Below are positions 63,688-64,000 of a stretch of 64,000 bases of DNA, piece by piece (position 1 is the first letter of the stretch; every line of letters starts with the position of its first letter). The stretch covers positions 372,001 to 436,000 of the forward strand of contig CAWFYJ010000003.1 in NCBI GenBank assembly GCA_963820055.1, written 5' to 3'. The notes under the pieces are model-generated. The model searched no databases and was not told the DNA's origin. It worked only from the letters and a program-made list of their open reading frames with translations. The stretch comes from RHKX01 sp963820055 (GTDB lineage: Bacteria; Actinomycetota; Thermoleophilia; Solirubrobacterales; 70-9). Both the position numbers and the translations under genes were made by a program.

Positions 63688-64000
63688 CTGACCACCTCGG
63701 AGGGGGGCTCAGCGGCGGGCGGCGGCGCGTCGGCGGCGGGCGGCGGCATGCCCGCCGGCGGCGGTGGCGCGTCCGCCGCGGGAGGCGGGGCATCTGCCGC
63801 GGGGGGCGGGATCTCGATCGGCGGAGAACCGGCCAAGGCGCACCCTCGAGCGGAGGCGCATCCTCAACCGGAGGTTGAGGCGCATCCTCGTCCGGAGGTA
63901 GAGCCTCGAGCGGCGGTGCACCGTCGACCGGCTCCGGCATCGCGGCGTCGGGCTGGACCACCGTCTCCGCGGTCGAGCTCGCCGGCGCCGCCGGCTCGAT
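63684..64000 (-). CDS. C-terminus of a proline/alanine-rich protein, N-terminus outside window
   Basis: The visible part is almost only Pro/Ala/Glu repeats: PPLEA, PPDEDAPQPPVEDAPPLEG, and PPPAADA units, ending in A-E-P-P-S-E-V-V-R. At least one frame break lies near 63835. The repetition in DNA (GAGGCGCATCCTC units) follows the protein repeats. It is translationally coupled to the next gene. Confidence 0.5.

Noticed and set aside
63830..63925. Short repeats resembling a CRISPR or minisatellite
   Set aside because: Units vary and follow the Pro/Glu/Ala protein repeats of a coding region; there are no constant spacers.

Overview
The window is very GC-rich, densely packed bacterial chromosome, most likely from an actinomycete of the Thermoleophilia/Solirubrobacterales type. 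The inference rests on gene content and order (radA, disA, carD, ispD, ispF, cysS, rlmB, a SigH-like sigma factor, tRNA-Thr), a class-2 PyrF, rhomboid proteins with an N-terminal zinc finger, and many secreted proline-rich beta-propeller proteins. I see no phage, insertion sequence or CRISPR array.

Layout. 0-5 kb: cell-envelope genes (D-Ala-D-Ala carboxypeptidase, LysM protein, a Wzz-like protein with a dead kinase domain), argS, pyrF and HU. 5-9 kb: M48 peptidase, phosphoesterase, lipoprotein and Ser/Thr kinase. 9-15 kb: tgt and the glycolytic run gap-pgk-tpiA-gpmI. 15-20 kb: ABC exporter, uvrC, enoyl-CoA hydratase/isomerase and a blue-copper lipoprotein. 20-24 kb: MaoC dehydratase and a Tad-pilus-like cluster ending in a VanY-lytic transglycosylase fusion. 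24-28 kb: phosphate transporter with its DUF47 partner, wecB and a pterin dehydratase. 28-36 kb: BtuF-like protein, hydrolase, rhomboid, ECF sigma/anti-sigma pair, second ECF sigma, a PlsC-GpsA fusion, and a PD-(D/E)XK nuclease gene that runs into tRNA-Thr. 36-47 kb: SigH-like sigma, rlmB, cysS, acyl-CoA ligase, ispF, a PHP phosphatase, ispD, carD, disA and radA. 47-64 kb: a lone winged-helix regulator, then at least eight co-oriented genes for large exported proteins grouped around an FtsH-type protease.

Two genome-wide habits stand out. Many genes have a TAnnnT -10 box only 6-10 nt before the start codon, which suggests leaderless transcripts, and three divergent pairs share overlapping boxes in 24-26 nt. 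Six genes have no usable ATG/GTG/TTG start and appear to begin at CTG (in CTGA overlaps), ATC or ATT.

Quality warning: at 20.9-27.5 kb and 57.2-64 kb, plus one place in tgt, many genes are split by single-base shifts although their motifs stay intact. I treat these as consensus errors and give the reconstructed genes; coordinates inside them are approximate.
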